A stretch of 24,661 bases of DNA from contig CAUEQX010000009.1 in assembly GCA_959020035.1 (NCBI GenBank), forward strand, positions 1 to 24,661, read 5' to 3'. This document shows, one piece after another, positions 6,664 to 14,600 of the stretch (position 1 is its first letter; each line of letters opens with the position of its first letter). Under the pieces are notes generated by a model. That model did no database searches, was not told where the DNA came from, and was given only the letters and a program-made list of their open reading frames with translations. Origin of the DNA: an uncultured Collinsella sp. (GTDB taxonomy: Bacteria; Actinomycetota; Coriobacteriia; Coriobacteriales; Coriobacteriaceae). The position numbers and the translations under genes are program-made.

Positions 6664-7671
6664 ATGCACGCGGCTCGGTTAGGTGCTGGGACCGCAGCGG
6701 TCATCGCCGTTTTGGGCCTGAGCGGATGCGCGTTCAACCCGCTGTCTACGTTCACGACTCCCACGATCGACCAGATCGAGTACGAGACCGTCACGCCGGC
6801 CGTGTCGGACGACGCCCTGGTCACTCCCGGAACCCTGACGGTCGCCCTCGATACTTCCGATGCGCCGCAGGCCATGCAGGACGCCGACGGCGAGCTCACG
6901 GGGTATGCGGTTGACGCCGCCCGCGCCCTCGCAAGCCGCATGGGCCTTAAGGTCTCCTTTGTCGATGCGTCTTCGGCAGGTTCCGCGCTCGGCGACAAAA
7001 AGGCCGATATCTTTATCGGCGAGATTAACTCCACGGACGGGGACATTAGCTCGCTCGGCACCTGCCTGTACGATGCCACTTCCGTGTTCGGTAAAACTAG
7101 CGATGGTGGGTCGCTAAGCGTTTCCACCGATACCCTTAACACGTCCACCCTGGGCGTTCAGATGTCCTCGGCCTCGCAGGAGGCGCTTGCTAAGCAGAGC
7201 ATCACCGCCAACCAAAAGACCTACTCCAACATCAACGAGTGCTTTGAGGCGCTCGAGTCCGGCGAGGTCGACTATGTGATCTGCGACTCCACGGCCGGCG
7301 GCTATCTTGCACGCCTGATGAGCGAGGTCTCCTATGCCGGTGCGCTCGAGGCGCCCTCGACGCTCGGTGTTGCGGGCCTCTCGTCCAATGACAAACTGTG
7401 CCGTGCCGTGAGCGATGCCCTCGACGGCATCACGGTCGACGGTACGCTCGAGGCAGTCCACTGCGTCTGGTATGGCACGATGCCCTACGACCTCACCACT
7501 AAGACGGTTTCGGGCGCTAACGTGCAGCCGGGCGGCTCTGAGTCCAGTGAGACCACGTCCTCCGGCAGCGAGTCCTCCGATTCCAACAATGAGACCGCAT
7601 CCTCCGAGGACAAATCGTCCAGCCAGGAAGCCACCATCACCGACGACGACATTAACAAACTCAATAGCTAG
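6664..7671 (+). CDS. Solute-binding lipoprotein (SBP_bac_3 type)
   Basis: A 335-residue lipoprotein: basic start, hydrophobic stretch and lipobox LSGC with the lipid-anchored Cys at 22. The body (about 55-290) follows the periplasmic-binding-protein family 3 plan used by amino-acid ABC transporters: TLTVALDTSDAP, then GELTGYAVDAARALASRMG, KADIFIGEI, and ECFEALESGEVDYVICDS, which lines ligand pockets in that family. The last 50 residues are a Ser/Glu-rich low-complexity tail. No permease or ATPase gene is adjacent, so it is an orphan binding protein or serves a distant transporter; ligand unknown. ATG 6664 has GAGGGG seven nt upstream; ATG 6646 (six residues longer, weaker AGGG) is the alternative. 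Confidence 0.85.
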   Translation: MHAARLGAGTAAVIAVLGLSGCAFNPLSTFTTPTIDQIEYETVTPAVSDDALVTPGTLTVALDTSDAPQAMQDADGELTGYAVDAARALASRMGLKVSFVDASSAGSALGDKKADIFIGEINSTDGDISSLGTCLYDATSVFGKTSDGGSLSVSTDTLNTSTLGVQMSSASQEALAKQSITANQKTYSNINECFEALESGEVDYVICDSTAGGYLARLMSEVSYAGALEAPSTLGVAGLSSNDKLCRAVSDALDGITVDGTLEAVHCVWYGTMPYDLTTKTVSGANVQPGGSESSETTSSGSESSDSNNETASSEDKSSSQEATITDDDINKLNS

Positions 7672-7737
7672 TTATTGCTAGGGGTGGTGTCTCCTATACG
7701 TTGGAAAGGACACCTCTTCACGGTTTCAACACGCACT

Positions 7738-7771
7738 GCCGGACTTCCCCAATAGGGGAGCCCGGCTTTTT
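7738..7771 (+). terminator. Rho-independent terminator
   Basis: Stem 7738-7750 with 7755-7766 (GCCGG and CCCC blocks paired with GGGG and CCGGC, a small internal bulge), tetraloop AATA, followed by TTTTT. It ends the lipoprotein transcript. Confidence 0.8.
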
Positions 7772-7988
7772 CATCCCTATAAAACCAGCAGGTCAAAGCC
7801 AATTTTTGGGACCAAATATAAAGCCGCCAGCTCCCTCCTATAGCGCACTTTGCCACAGAAAAGTGCGAGACTTCGGTATGCGGTATCAAGCAATCGTTAT
7901 TCGGGTCTTTGGGAATCCGCGTGATTAAATGCACGGCAATGGGTACATAGCCAGTACAGTAAGTCCCCGAGGCAGATTGGAGCCACGT
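7772..7988 (+). other. Non-coding gap before hpf
   Basis: No gene seen. It holds a hairpin CGCACTTT (7844-7851) with AAAGTGCG (7860-7867). A TATAAA at 7817-7822 has no convincing -35. An in-frame ATG at 7929 would add 20 residues to HPF, but these lack family similarity and no ribosome site precedes it. Confidence 0.4.
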
Positions 7989-8573
7989 ATGGATATCAAG
8001 GTTTCTGGACGCAAGACGACGGTAACCGATGCTCTGCGTGCGCATGTGGATGAGAAGATCGGCGAGGCGCTCAAGGTTTTCGATATCGAGCCCATGACGG
8101 TCGACGTTGTACTTCGCTATGAGAAGAACCCCTCGAACCCCAACCCGGCAATCGTCGAGGTCACGGTTCGTGCCCGCGGTTCGGTGATTCGCGTTGCCGA
8201 GCACGGTGCAGATATGTACGCCGCCATCGACCTCTCCGCCGATAAGGTCACCCGCCAGCTGCGTAAGTTCAAGACCAAGGTCGTGGACAACCGCCAGGGC
8301 GGTGCCAGCGCCGCGGATGTCGCGCCGGTCGAGCGCGTCGAGGATCTGGCCGACCTGCTGCTGCCCGAGGAGGAGGACGACCTGCTCGTCCGCGAGAAGG
8401 TCATCGATGTCACCCCGATGACCGAGGAGCAGGCGCTGGTGCAGACCGATCTGCTGGGCCACGACTTCTACGTGTTCGAGAACGCGACGACCGGTCTCAT
8501 CAATGTGGTGTATCACCGTAAGAATGGTGGATATGGCATCATCAAGCCCCGCATCGAAACACTTGACGAGTAA
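7989..8573 (+). CDS. hpf: Ribosome hibernation-promoting factor, long form
   Basis: A 194-residue long HPF (YfiA/RaiA family plus C-terminal dimerisation domain). Residues 1-98 form the N-terminal domain that sits in the decoding region of the 30S subunit (MDIKVSGRKTTVTDALRAHV at the start, basic RKFKTKV near 92-98). A charged linker of about 40 residues follows, then the C-terminal domain at 140-190 with LLGHDFYVF and NGGYGIIKP, which pairs two 70S ribosomes into 100S dimers. Long HPFs in Gram-positives are about 180-200 residues, so it is intact. The ATG at 7989 starts the conserved sequence and has TTGGAG upstream. It is followed by its own terminator. Confidence 0.95.
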   Translation: MDIKVSGRKTTVTDALRAHVDEKIGEALKVFDIEPMTVDVVLRYEKNPSNPNPAIVEVTVRARGSVIRVAEHGADMYAAIDLSADKVTRQLRKFKTKVVDNRQGGASAADVAPVERVEDLADLLLPEEEDDLLVREKVIDVTPMTEEQALVQTDLLGHDFYVFENATTGLINVVYHRKNGGYGIIKPRIETLDE

Positions 8574-8577
8574 AATA

Positions 8578-8599
8578 CGTTAACTTGCATGAGTTAACG
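8578..8599. repeat. Short palindrome after hpf
   Basis: CGTTAACT (8578-8585) and AGTTAACG (8592-8599) are perfect 8-bp inverted repeats with a 6-nt spacer, placed between the hpf stop and its terminator. It could be an operator for the following degV gene or simply part of the 3' end; nothing decides between these. Confidence 0.4.
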
Positions 8600-8602
8600 G
8601 TT

Positions 8603-8635
8603 GGCGGCCATCCCATGCGGGTGGCCGCCTTTTTT
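8603..8635 (+). terminator. Rho-independent terminator after hpf
   Basis: GGCGGCCA-CCC (8603-8614, one bulged T) pairs with GGGTGGCCGCC (8619-8629); loop ATGC; then six T. It ends only 4 nt before the degV ribosome site (AAGGAG at 8640-8645). Confidence 0.9.
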
Positions 8636-8653
8636 ACGTAAGGAGTCGCTTTG

Positions 8654-9607
8654 ATGGACAAGGCTGCATCTACCGGCCATTCTGACCGCTGCCGCATCGT
8701 CGTCGATACCTGCTGCGACTTTAGCCCCGAGGTCGCCGCGAACCTCGATGTCGATATCCTGGGTTTCCCCTTCATTATCGATGGCGAGGAGCGCACGGAT
8801 GACATCTGGTCGAGCATCACACCCAAGGAGTTCTACGACCGCATGCGCGCCGGTGCCCGCGTGTCCACCTCGGCTGTGTCGCTCGGTCGCTATATCGAGT
8901 TCTTTACCGAGTGCGCCAAAGAGGGTACGCCCACGGTCTACCTGTGCTTTACCTCGGCGCTGTCGTCGAGCTACAACTCCGCGTGCCAGGCGGCAGATGC
9001 CGTGCGCGCCGAGTATCCCAACTTTGAGCTCTACGTGGTCGACAACGCTCTGCCCTGCGCGACCGGCGCGCTCTTGGCGCTCGAGGCCGTGCGCCAGCGT
9101 TCGGCGGGACTGACCGCCAAGCAGCTGGTCGATTGGGCAAACGAGGCAAAGACCTACGTGCACGGCTACTTTACGCTCGAGAGCTTCGACGCACTGGCTG
9201 CCGGCGGCCGCATTCCTCCCGCGGCGGCGCAGCTCACGGCAAAGCTCGACGTCAAGCCCGAGCTCTCCTACGACCTGGCCGGCTCGCTGTCGCTGATCGG
9301 CGTCAACCGCGGCCGCAAGAAGGCGCTCAAGTCCATCCTCAAGTCGTTCCGCGAGAACTACGTGCCCGATCGCGCCATGCCCATCGCCATCATGACGGCC
9401 GATGCCGAAAAGGATGGTGACTGGCTCGAAGCCGCCATCCGCAAGGAGGAGGGTTGCGCCGACGTCACGATCATTCGCGGCTCCGTGGGTCCCACCATCG
9501 GCTCGCACGTGGGCCCCGGCATGGTGGGCTGCGCGTTTTGGGGTAAGAACCGCGCCGACAAGGCGTCGCTTTCCGACCGTATCGCCCGCCGCGTGCGCGG
9601 TCAGTAG
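8654..9607 (+). CDS. DegV family protein
   Basis: A 317-residue cytoplasmic fatty-acid-binding protein of the DegV/FakB superfamily. Family marks: VSTSAVSL at 70-77 (lipid-head binding TS), SALSSSYNSA at 101-110, GGRI at 184-187 and IGSHVGPGM at 282-290. In FakA/FakB systems such proteins present fatty acids to a kinase for phospholipid synthesis; no fakA is in the window, so the exact role is open. Length is a little above the usual 280 owing to an N-terminal extension of about 10 residues and a charged C-terminus. The start is the ATG at 8654, 8 nt after AAGGAG, not the TTG at 8651. No terminator is visible before the next gene. Confidence 0.93.
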   Translation: MDKAASTGHSDRCRIVVDTCCDFSPEVAANLDVDILGFPFIIDGEERTDDIWSSITPKEFYDRMRAGARVSTSAVSLGRYIEFFTECAKEGTPTVYLCFTSALSSSYNSACQAADAVRAEYPNFELYVVDNALPCATGALLALEAVRQRSAGLTAKQLVDWANEAKTYVHGYFTLESFDALAAGGRIPPAAAQLTAKLDVKPELSYDLAGSLSLIGVNRGRKKALKSILKSFRENYVPDRAMPIAIMTADAEKDGDWLEAAIRKEEGCADVTIIRGSVGPTIGSHVGPGMVGCAFWGKNRADKASLSDRIARRVRGQ

Positions 9608-9705
9608 GCAAGCGCTGCGTCCGTAATCGCCCTCGACTCACAGCCCAAACGCTGGCACCGAGTATTCAACCTGGTAACAACACCCAACCCAAAAGGAAAG
9701 GTTTC

Positions 9706-10785
9706 ATGGCAAACAAGCTCTCTGTCGCATTTATCGGCACCGGAATCATGGGTGCCCCCATCGCCGGTCACATTCTGGACGCCGGCTACCCCGTCACGGT
9801 TAACAACCGCACCAAGTCCAAGGCCGTGGCGCTCATCGAGCGCGGTGCCGTCTGGGCCGATAGCCCGGCCGAAGCCGCCGCAGACGCCGACGTCGTCTTT
9901 ACCATGGTGGGCTATCCTTCCGAGGTCGAGGAGCTCTACCTGGCGGGCGACGGCCTGCTCGCGTGCACTAAGCCGGGCGCGGTCCTGATCGACCTCACCA
10001 CGAGCTCGCCCGAGCTCGCCCGTGACATTGCCGAGGCCGCTCAGGTTTCTGGTCGTATGGCGTTTGACTGCCCCGTCACCGGCGGCGAGTCGGGTGCTAT
10101 CGCCGGCACGCTCACGGCTATCGTGGGCGCTACCGAGAACGACATCGCCCCGGTCCGCGACATCCTTGCCACCTTTGCGGCCAACATCTGCTGCTTCGAC
10201 GGCGCCGGCAAGGGCCAGGCTGCCAAGCTCGCCAATCAGGTGTCGCTGGGCGCCTGCATGGTCGGCATGGCGGACGCCATGGCATTTGCCGAGCTGAGCG
10301 GCCTTGACCTGGAGAAGACCCGCCAGATGATCCTGGGCGGCACCGGTAAGTCCGGCGCCATGGAGAGCCTGGCGCCCAAGGCGCTCGACGGCGACTACAA
10401 GCCCGGCTTTATGGTCGAGCACTTCATTAAGGACCTGCGTCTGGCGCTCGCCTACGCCGATGATCGCGAGCTCGCGCTGCCCGGCGCCGACGTCGCCTTT
10501 ACGCTCTATGACATGCTCGACGCCATCGGCGGCGCCAAGCTGGGTACCCAGGCCATCACGGTCCTCTATAAGGAGGAGGCCGACGCCATTGCCGCCGGTC
10601 TGGACTGGTCGCAGTATCGTCCCGAGGAGCATGGTGCCCACGAGGAAGGCTGCGGTTGCGGCGAGCATGGCGACGACCACGAGTGCGGTTGCGGCCACCA
10701 CCATGGCGAGGACCACGAGTGCTGCGGCGGCCACGGCCATGACGACGGCCACGAGTGCTGCTGCGGCCACCATCACGGGGAGTAG
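9706..10785 (+). CDS. NAD(P)-dependent beta-hydroxyacid dehydrogenase with His/Cys metal-binding tail
   Basis: Residues 1-300 are a complete beta-hydroxyacid dehydrogenase (GarR/3-hydroxyisobutyrate dehydrogenase family): dinucleotide motif GTGIMGAPIA at 11-20, substrate motif DCPVTGGESGA at 121-131, and the catalytic lysine K174 with N177 in GAGKGQAAKLANQ. Family members end near residue 295-300. Here about 50 more residues (309-357) contain 14 His and 9 Cys among Gly, Asp and Glu, in repeats such as HECGCGHHHGE and DDGHECCCGHHHGE. This looks like a metal-binding (Ni, Zn or Cu) tail comparable in style to SlyD or HypB tails; the metal is unknown. Substrate cannot be told from sequence. AGGAAAGG precedes the ATG. 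It heads a tight four-gene operon ending with isocitrate dehydrogenase. Confidence 0.92.
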   Translation: MANKLSVAFIGTGIMGAPIAGHILDAGYPVTVNNRTKSKAVALIERGAVWADSPAEAAADADVVFTMVGYPSEVEELYLAGDGLLACTKPGAVLIDLTTSSPELARDIAEAAQVSGRMAFDCPVTGGESGAIAGTLTAIVGATENDIAPVRDILATFAANICCFDGAGKGQAAKLANQVSLGACMVGMADAMAFAELSGLDLEKTRQMILGGTGKSGAMESLAPKALDGDYKPGFMVEHFIKDLRLALAYADDRELALPGADVAFTLYDMLDAIGGAKLGTQAITVLYKEEADAIAAGLDWSQYRPEEHGAHEEGCGCGEHGDDHECGCGHHHGEDHECCGGHGHDDGHECCCGHHHGE

Positions 10786-10790
10786 CGCCC

Positions 10791-11219
10791 ATGAGCTGGA
10801 CGTTCGTGGTGCTTGCGCTGGTGCTCTTTCTCTTTGCGATCTACATCGGCTTTTTGTGCGGCCAGTGGGCGTGCGAAAAGCGCGTCATCACCAAGCGCGA
10901 CTACTGGATTGCCAATTTTGCAGGAGCGGCGGCAGTCGTCCTGCTGACCTGGGTGTTCTCGCTGTTCCCGCTGGTGCAGTTTGCGCCGATCGGCTGGCTC
11001 GGCGGTTTTATCGCCGGTCTTAAGATGAGCTTTGGCGAGTCCGTCGGCCCATGGCGCAAGCACGATGAGGTCTTTAACGTCAACAAGGCACACCGCGCCG
11101 CCGCCGATGCGGGCGACGCCGAGGAGCGCCGCCGCGCGCGTCACAATGGCGCGGCCGACCGACAGCTCATCTCGGTCACCGATGACAGCAAGGGTGCTGG
11201 CAAGCACGCTAAGAAATAG
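10791..11219 (+). CDS. Small membrane protein of unknown function
   Basis: A 142-residue protein starting 5 nt after the dehydrogenase stop; GGGGAG (10777-10782) lies 8 nt before the ATG. Three probable membrane helices (about 4-23, 40-58 and 62-80) are followed by a hydrophilic, charged C-terminal tail of about 60 residues rich in Ala, Arg, Lys and Asp. I do not recognise the family. The tight packing with its neighbours says it is co-expressed with them. Confidence 0.8.
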   Translation: MSWTFVVLALVLFLFAIYIGFLCGQWACEKRVITKRDYWIANFAGAAAVVLLTWVFSLFPLVQFAPIGWLGGFIAGLKMSFGESVGPWRKHDEVFNVNKAHRAAADAGDAEERRRARHNGAADRQLISVTDDSKGAGKHAKK

Positions 11220-11234
11220 TAAGAAGAGGTAACT

Positions 11235-11933
11235 ATGGCAGAAAACAAGGAAGAACAGCTCACCGACGAGGAGCTGGCACAGCTTCAGCTGGCAGAGGAG
11301 AACGAGAACGCCGTCGACCGTCTGGTCAAGGAGCTCGGCTGCCCCACGCGCCGTATCCGCCAGTTTGCCGCCCGCGTACTGCACCTGCTGGCCGAGCGCG
11401 ATCCGCAGCGCGTCGTGCCCTGCGTGCCCGCGCTGATCGAGGCACTCGACCGCCCCGAGGCTCAGACCCGCTGGGAGGCCCTCGATGCCCTGGCGGCGCT
11501 CGCCGCCACCTGCCCCGAGCAGCTGGGCGATGCCTTTGAGGGCGCCGAGACCGCGCTGTTCGACGAGATTTCGTCCACGCTGCGCTATGCCGCCTTCCGC
11601 CTGCTGTGCGTGTGGGGCGCCACGAGCGTCGAGCGTTCGCGCGAGGCTTGGCCCATTCTGGACGAGGCCATCCAGTGCTACCACGGCGACCTCGAGTATC
11701 GCGACATGCTCGGTTGCCTGTACGAGTTTGGCCAGGGCGAGATCGACGCCGAGGTCGCCGAGAAGCTCGCGCTGCGCCTTAAGTTCGATGCCGAAAACGG
11801 CAAGGGCAGCTATCTCAAGGCCCGTTCGAGCGAGATTTGCGAAATGCTTGTTAAACGTTTTGGCCTGGATCTCTCCAAAAAGAAGAAGCGTGCTAGCGTT
11901 AAAAAATCTGACGACGCCGAAGACGAGGAGTAA
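11235..11933 (+). CDS. HEAT-like repeat protein
   Basis: A 232-residue acidic protein, all helical in appearance, with HEAT-like repeats in residues 30-130 (CPTRRIRQFAARVLHLLAE, then PEAQTRWEALDALAALAA and TLRYAAFRLLCVW). Each repeat shows the two-helix pattern with conserved Pro/Arg/Ala positions. The ends are charged (acidic start, Lys-rich then acidic tail). HEAT proteins are usually binding scaffolds; a partner is not evident. Ribosome site AAGAGG upstream; 15 nt after the membrane protein and 6 nt before isocitrate dehydrogenase, so it is within the operon. Confidence 0.8.
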   Translation: MAENKEEQLTDEELAQLQLAEENENAVDRLVKELGCPTRRIRQFAARVLHLLAERDPQRVVPCVPALIEALDRPEAQTRWEALDALAALAATCPEQLGDAFEGAETALFDEISSTLRYAAFRLLCVWGATSVERSREAWPILDEAIQCYHGDLEYRDMLGCLYEFGQGEIDAEVAEKLALRLKFDAENGKGSYLKARSSEICEMLVKRFGLDLSKKKKRASVKKSDDAEDEE

Positions 11934-11939
11934 CAGATT

Positions 11940-13025
11940 ATGGCGCACGATGTAGTCCTGATCCCCGGTGACGGTATCGGTCCCGAGATTACGCAGGCCA
12001 TGCGCCGCGTGGTCGAGGCCACCGGTGTCCAGATCAACTGGAACGTCCAGGAGGCCGGTGCCGGCGTCATGGACGAGTTTGGCACGCCACTGCCCCAGCA
12101 CGTGCTCGATGCGGTCGCCGAGACCAAGGTTGCCATCAAGGGCCCCATCACCACGCCGGTCGGTACGGGTTTCCGCAGCGTCAACGTGGCCCTGCGCAAG
12201 CACTTCGACCTGTATGCCTGCGTGCGCCCCTGCCTGTCGCAGCCGGGCGACGGCTCGCGCTTCCGCGACGTCGACCTGGTCATCGTGCGCGAGAACACCG
12301 AGGACCTCTACGCCGGCATCGAGTTCGATGAGGGCGCTGCCGAGGTCGAGGAGCTCTCGCAGCTCGTCGAGCGCTCGGGCCAGAAGACCTTCGCCGCGGA
12401 TTCCGCCATCTCGATCAAGCCCATCTCCATCGCCAAGAGCCGCCGCATTGTGGAGTATGCCTTTGAGTATGCCCGCCGCTGCGGCCGCAAAAAGGTGACG
12501 GCCGTGCATAAGGCCAACATCATGAAGGCGACCGATGGCCTGTTCCTGCGCGTTGCGCGCGAGGTGGCCGCCAACTATCCCGATATCGAGTTCAACGACA
12601 AGATTGTCGACGCCACCTGCATGGGCCTGGTCCAGAACCCCAACGACTTCGATGTCCTGGTGCTGCCCAACCTGTACGGCGACATCGTGAGCGACCTGTG
12701 TGCCGGTCTGGTGGGCGGCCTGGGTATGGCTCCGGGTTCCAACATCGGTGCCGACTGCGCCATCTTCGAGGCAACGCACGGCTCCGCGCCCGATATCGCC
12801 GGCCAGGATATCGCCAACCCCACGGCCGAGATCCTCTCTGCGGCTATGATGCTCGATCACCTGGGCGAGAACGACGCGGCCAATCGCATTCGCGCCGCCG
12901 TTTCTGCTACGCTCGACGAGGGTGAGCAGGTTACCGGCGACGTTCGTCGTGCCCAGACCGGCTCCGTCGAGGGCGCTGTGGGCACGCAGGCCTTTGCCGA
13001 TGCCGTTATCGCGCACCTGGCCTAA
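11940..13025 (+). CDS. Isocitrate dehydrogenase, NAD-type (isocitrate/isopropylmalate family)
   Basis: A 361-residue enzyme that oxidatively decarboxylates isocitrate to 2-oxoglutarate. Substrate residues typical of isocitrate rather than isopropylmalate enzymes are present: TPVGTGFRSVNVALRK at 72-87 (S80, N82, R86), R96, RENTEDLYAGIE at 117-128 with Y124, K191 and the metal aspartates D224, D248 and D252. The coenzyme loop is HGSAPDIAG at 280-288; the Asp-Ile at 285-286, in place of the Lys-Tyr of NADP enzymes, points to NAD. It is the last gene of the operon begun at 9706. No citrate synthase or aconitase is in the window, so it may serve 2-oxoglutarate/glutamate supply. A homoisocitrate- or tartrate-type activity cannot be fully excluded. 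Confidence 0.9.
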   Translation: MAHDVVLIPGDGIGPEITQAMRRVVEATGVQINWNVQEAGAGVMDEFGTPLPQHVLDAVAETKVAIKGPITTPVGTGFRSVNVALRKHFDLYACVRPCLSQPGDGSRFRDVDLVIVRENTEDLYAGIEFDEGAAEVEELSQLVERSGQKTFAADSAISIKPISIAKSRRIVEYAFEYARRCGRKKVTAVHKANIMKATDGLFLRVAREVAANYPDIEFNDKIVDATCMGLVQNPNDFDVLVLPNLYGDIVSDLCAGLVGGLGMAPGSNIGADCAIFEATHGSAPDIAGQDIANPTAEILSAAMMLDHLGENDAANRIRAAVSATLDEGEQVTGDVRRAQTGSVEGAVGTQAFADAVIAHLA

Positions 13026-13084
13026 GGCATGCAGACTGCAAACGCCTAAATAGTACTTAAGTGTTTGCGTATAACCTGAGAATC

Positions 13085-13118
13085 AATACGCCCGGCGCTC
13101 TGTCGGGCGTATTCTATT
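13085..13118 (+). terminator. Terminator after isocitrate dehydrogenase
   Basis: Perfect 10-bp stem AATACGCCCG (13085-13094) with CGGGCGTATT (13104-13113), loop of 9 nt, followed by the weak tract CTATT. Confidence 0.7.
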
Positions 13119-13151
13119 GCGGACTATGTTTCCTAACAAGGAGTAACTGAT

Positions 13152-14237
13152 ATGGGTCTGATTCAAAAGAAGGACGAGAAGGACGAGATCGACGGCATCC
13201 AGATCATCGAGCGCGGCGAAGGCCCCGACGGTGACGAGGACGAGAAGATCGATCTGGTCGCCGGTACGTCTGCCGAGCACATTGCCGCCGGCACGACGGC
13301 CGAGGAGGAGGACGCTCGCCTGGAGGCAAAGATCGCCGCGGACGCCGCCGACGAGAACCTCATGCCCGAGGAACAGGACGAGGACGACGACTCCGACGCG
13401 GACGACCATGCATCCAAGCACAAGAAGACGATGATTGCCGCCTTTGTTGTCGCTATCGTGATCGCTGCTGTGGTCGGCTTCTTTATCGGCAACGGTGGTT
13501 TTGGCGGCAAGGGCGTCGGCTCGGCGACCCTCACCGAGGACCAGCTCGATTCGACCGTGGCAAGCTACAGCTACAACGGCAAGAAGAGCGACATCACCGC
13601 GCGCGAGGCCATTGAGAGCCAGTACAGCCTCGACACCGTCAAGGATGGCGATGGCAACTACACCGCTCCCTCTGCCGACGTCATCCTGTCCTACGTGCGC
13701 AACAAGATTCTGCTCGATGCTGCCGAGGACGAGGGCATCACCGTCTCTTCCAAGGAGATGAAGAAGTACGCCGAGGATTCCATCGGCACCTCCGACTACA
13801 AGACCATGGCCACGCAGTACGGCGTGTCCAAGGACCAGGCCAAGCAGATCGTCCGTCAGTCCGCGACGCTGCAGAAGCTCTACAAGAAGAAGGTCGGCGA
13901 CAGCTCCGCAAGCATGCCGACCGCTCCGACCGAGCCCTCTGACGGCAACGAGGAGACCGCGAGCAAGGATTACGCCGACTACATCATCAACCTTGCCGGT
14001 GACGAGTGGGATAGCGAGAAGGGCACCTGGAAGGATGCCGACAGCACCTATGCCAAGGCCTTTGCCGATGATGCCTTTACGGCCGATAGCGCTACCTACA
14101 AGCAGGCCATGACCGCCTATTACACCGCCTACCAGCAGTACTCTTCGCAGGCTTCGAGCGCCAGCTCCAAGTGGACCGAGTATGCTAACGGCCTCTACGC
14201 CAAGGCCAACATCAGCATCTACGGCCTGTTTGCGTAA
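13152..14237 (+). CDS. Membrane-anchored protein with SurA-N-like external domain
   Basis: A 361-residue protein with an acidic cytoplasmic N-terminus (1-90, many Asp/Glu), one membrane helix at about 93-112, and an external domain. Residues 145-250 resemble the SurA/PrsA-type chaperone N-terminal module: DITAREAIESQYSL, DVILSYVRNKILLDAAEDEG, SSKEMKKYAED, and SKDQAKQIVRQSATLQKLYKKK. No parvulin (PPIase) domain follows; the rest (265-361) is a Ser/Ala/Tyr-rich helical segment. It may assist folding of secreted proteins, but that is inference. Ribosome site AAGGAG precedes the ATG; it appears to be a single-gene unit with a strong terminator. Confidence 0.8.
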   Translation: MGLIQKKDEKDEIDGIQIIERGEGPDGDEDEKIDLVAGTSAEHIAAGTTAEEEDARLEAKIAADAADENLMPEEQDEDDDSDADDHASKHKKTMIAAFVVAIVIAAVVGFFIGNGGFGGKGVGSATLTEDQLDSTVASYSYNGKKSDITAREAIESQYSLDTVKDGDGNYTAPSADVILSYVRNKILLDAAEDEGITVSSKEMKKYAEDSIGTSDYKTMATQYGVSKDQAKQIVRQSATLQKLYKKKVGDSSASMPTAPTEPSDGNEETASKDYADYIINLAGDEWDSEKGTWKDADSTYAKAFADDAFTADSATYKQAMTAYYTAYQQYSSQASSASSKWTEYANGLYAKANISIYGLFA

Positions 14238-14279
14238 AGAGTCGCACGGCTCATCGAGCATCTAGCCGATAGACAGCAG

Positions 14280-14320
14280 AAAGTCCGCCAGTACGGAAGT
14301 CGTTCTGGCGGACTTTTTGC
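14280..14320. terminator. Bidirectional terminator
   Basis: Perfect 13-bp stem AAAAGTCCGCCAG (14280-14292) with CTGGCGGACTTTT (14306-14318). It carries T's after the stem on the plus strand and an A-rich left edge (T's on the minus strand), between two convergent units. Confidence 0.85.
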
Positions 14321-14351
14321 GTTGAGGGCGTGATTGGCGGCTTAATTATGG

Positions 14352-14591
14352 CTATTCATCTTTAAGTCCAAAAAGGCTATCGGCTTCATCGTCGGATATA
14401 TATTCCAGTACATCGCCCGGTTGGCAGTCGAGTGCCCGACATATCGCGTCAAGAGTTGAAAAACGTATGGCAGAAACCTTGCCCGTCTTAATGCGTGACA
14501 TATTGACCTGGGAGATGCCCACGCGTTCCGCAAGCTCTTTGGATGAGATCTTGCGTTCGGCGAGCATGCGGTCAAGCCGCAGAATAATCAT
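14352..14591 (-). CDS. YozG-like Cro/CI-type HTH regulator
   Basis: A 79-residue DNA-binding protein. The helix-turn-helix is at about 16-37 (SSKELAERVGISQVNMSRIK), followed by DAICRALDCQPGDVLEYI, the closing helix typical of short YozG-type regulators. Such proteins commonly sit next to a DUF2975 membrane protein, as here: the upstream gene ends 9 nt before this ATG, and its stop codon overlaps the AGGAGG ribosome site, so translation is likely coupled. It probably regulates its own operon through the palindrome at 15263-15278 (inference). Confidence 0.9.
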   Translation of the reverse strand: MIILRLDRMLAERKISSKELAERVGISQVNMSRIKTGKVSAIRFSTLDAICRALDCQPGDVLEYISDDEADSLFGLKDE

Positions 14592-14600
14592 GGATTCCTC

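Noticed and set aside
7701..7928. 75-codon ORF before hpf
   Set aside because: It runs straight through a clear terminator and lacks a ribosome site or family features.
10773..13016. 747-codon open frame on the minus strand across three genes
   Set aside because: It is antisense to well-supported genes with good ribosome sites. Long antisense frames are expected from the strong GC bias at third codon positions, and the translation has no family features.
13083..14261. 392-codon minus-strand frame over the SurA-N-like gene
   Set aside because: Antisense shadow; it runs through both flanking terminators.
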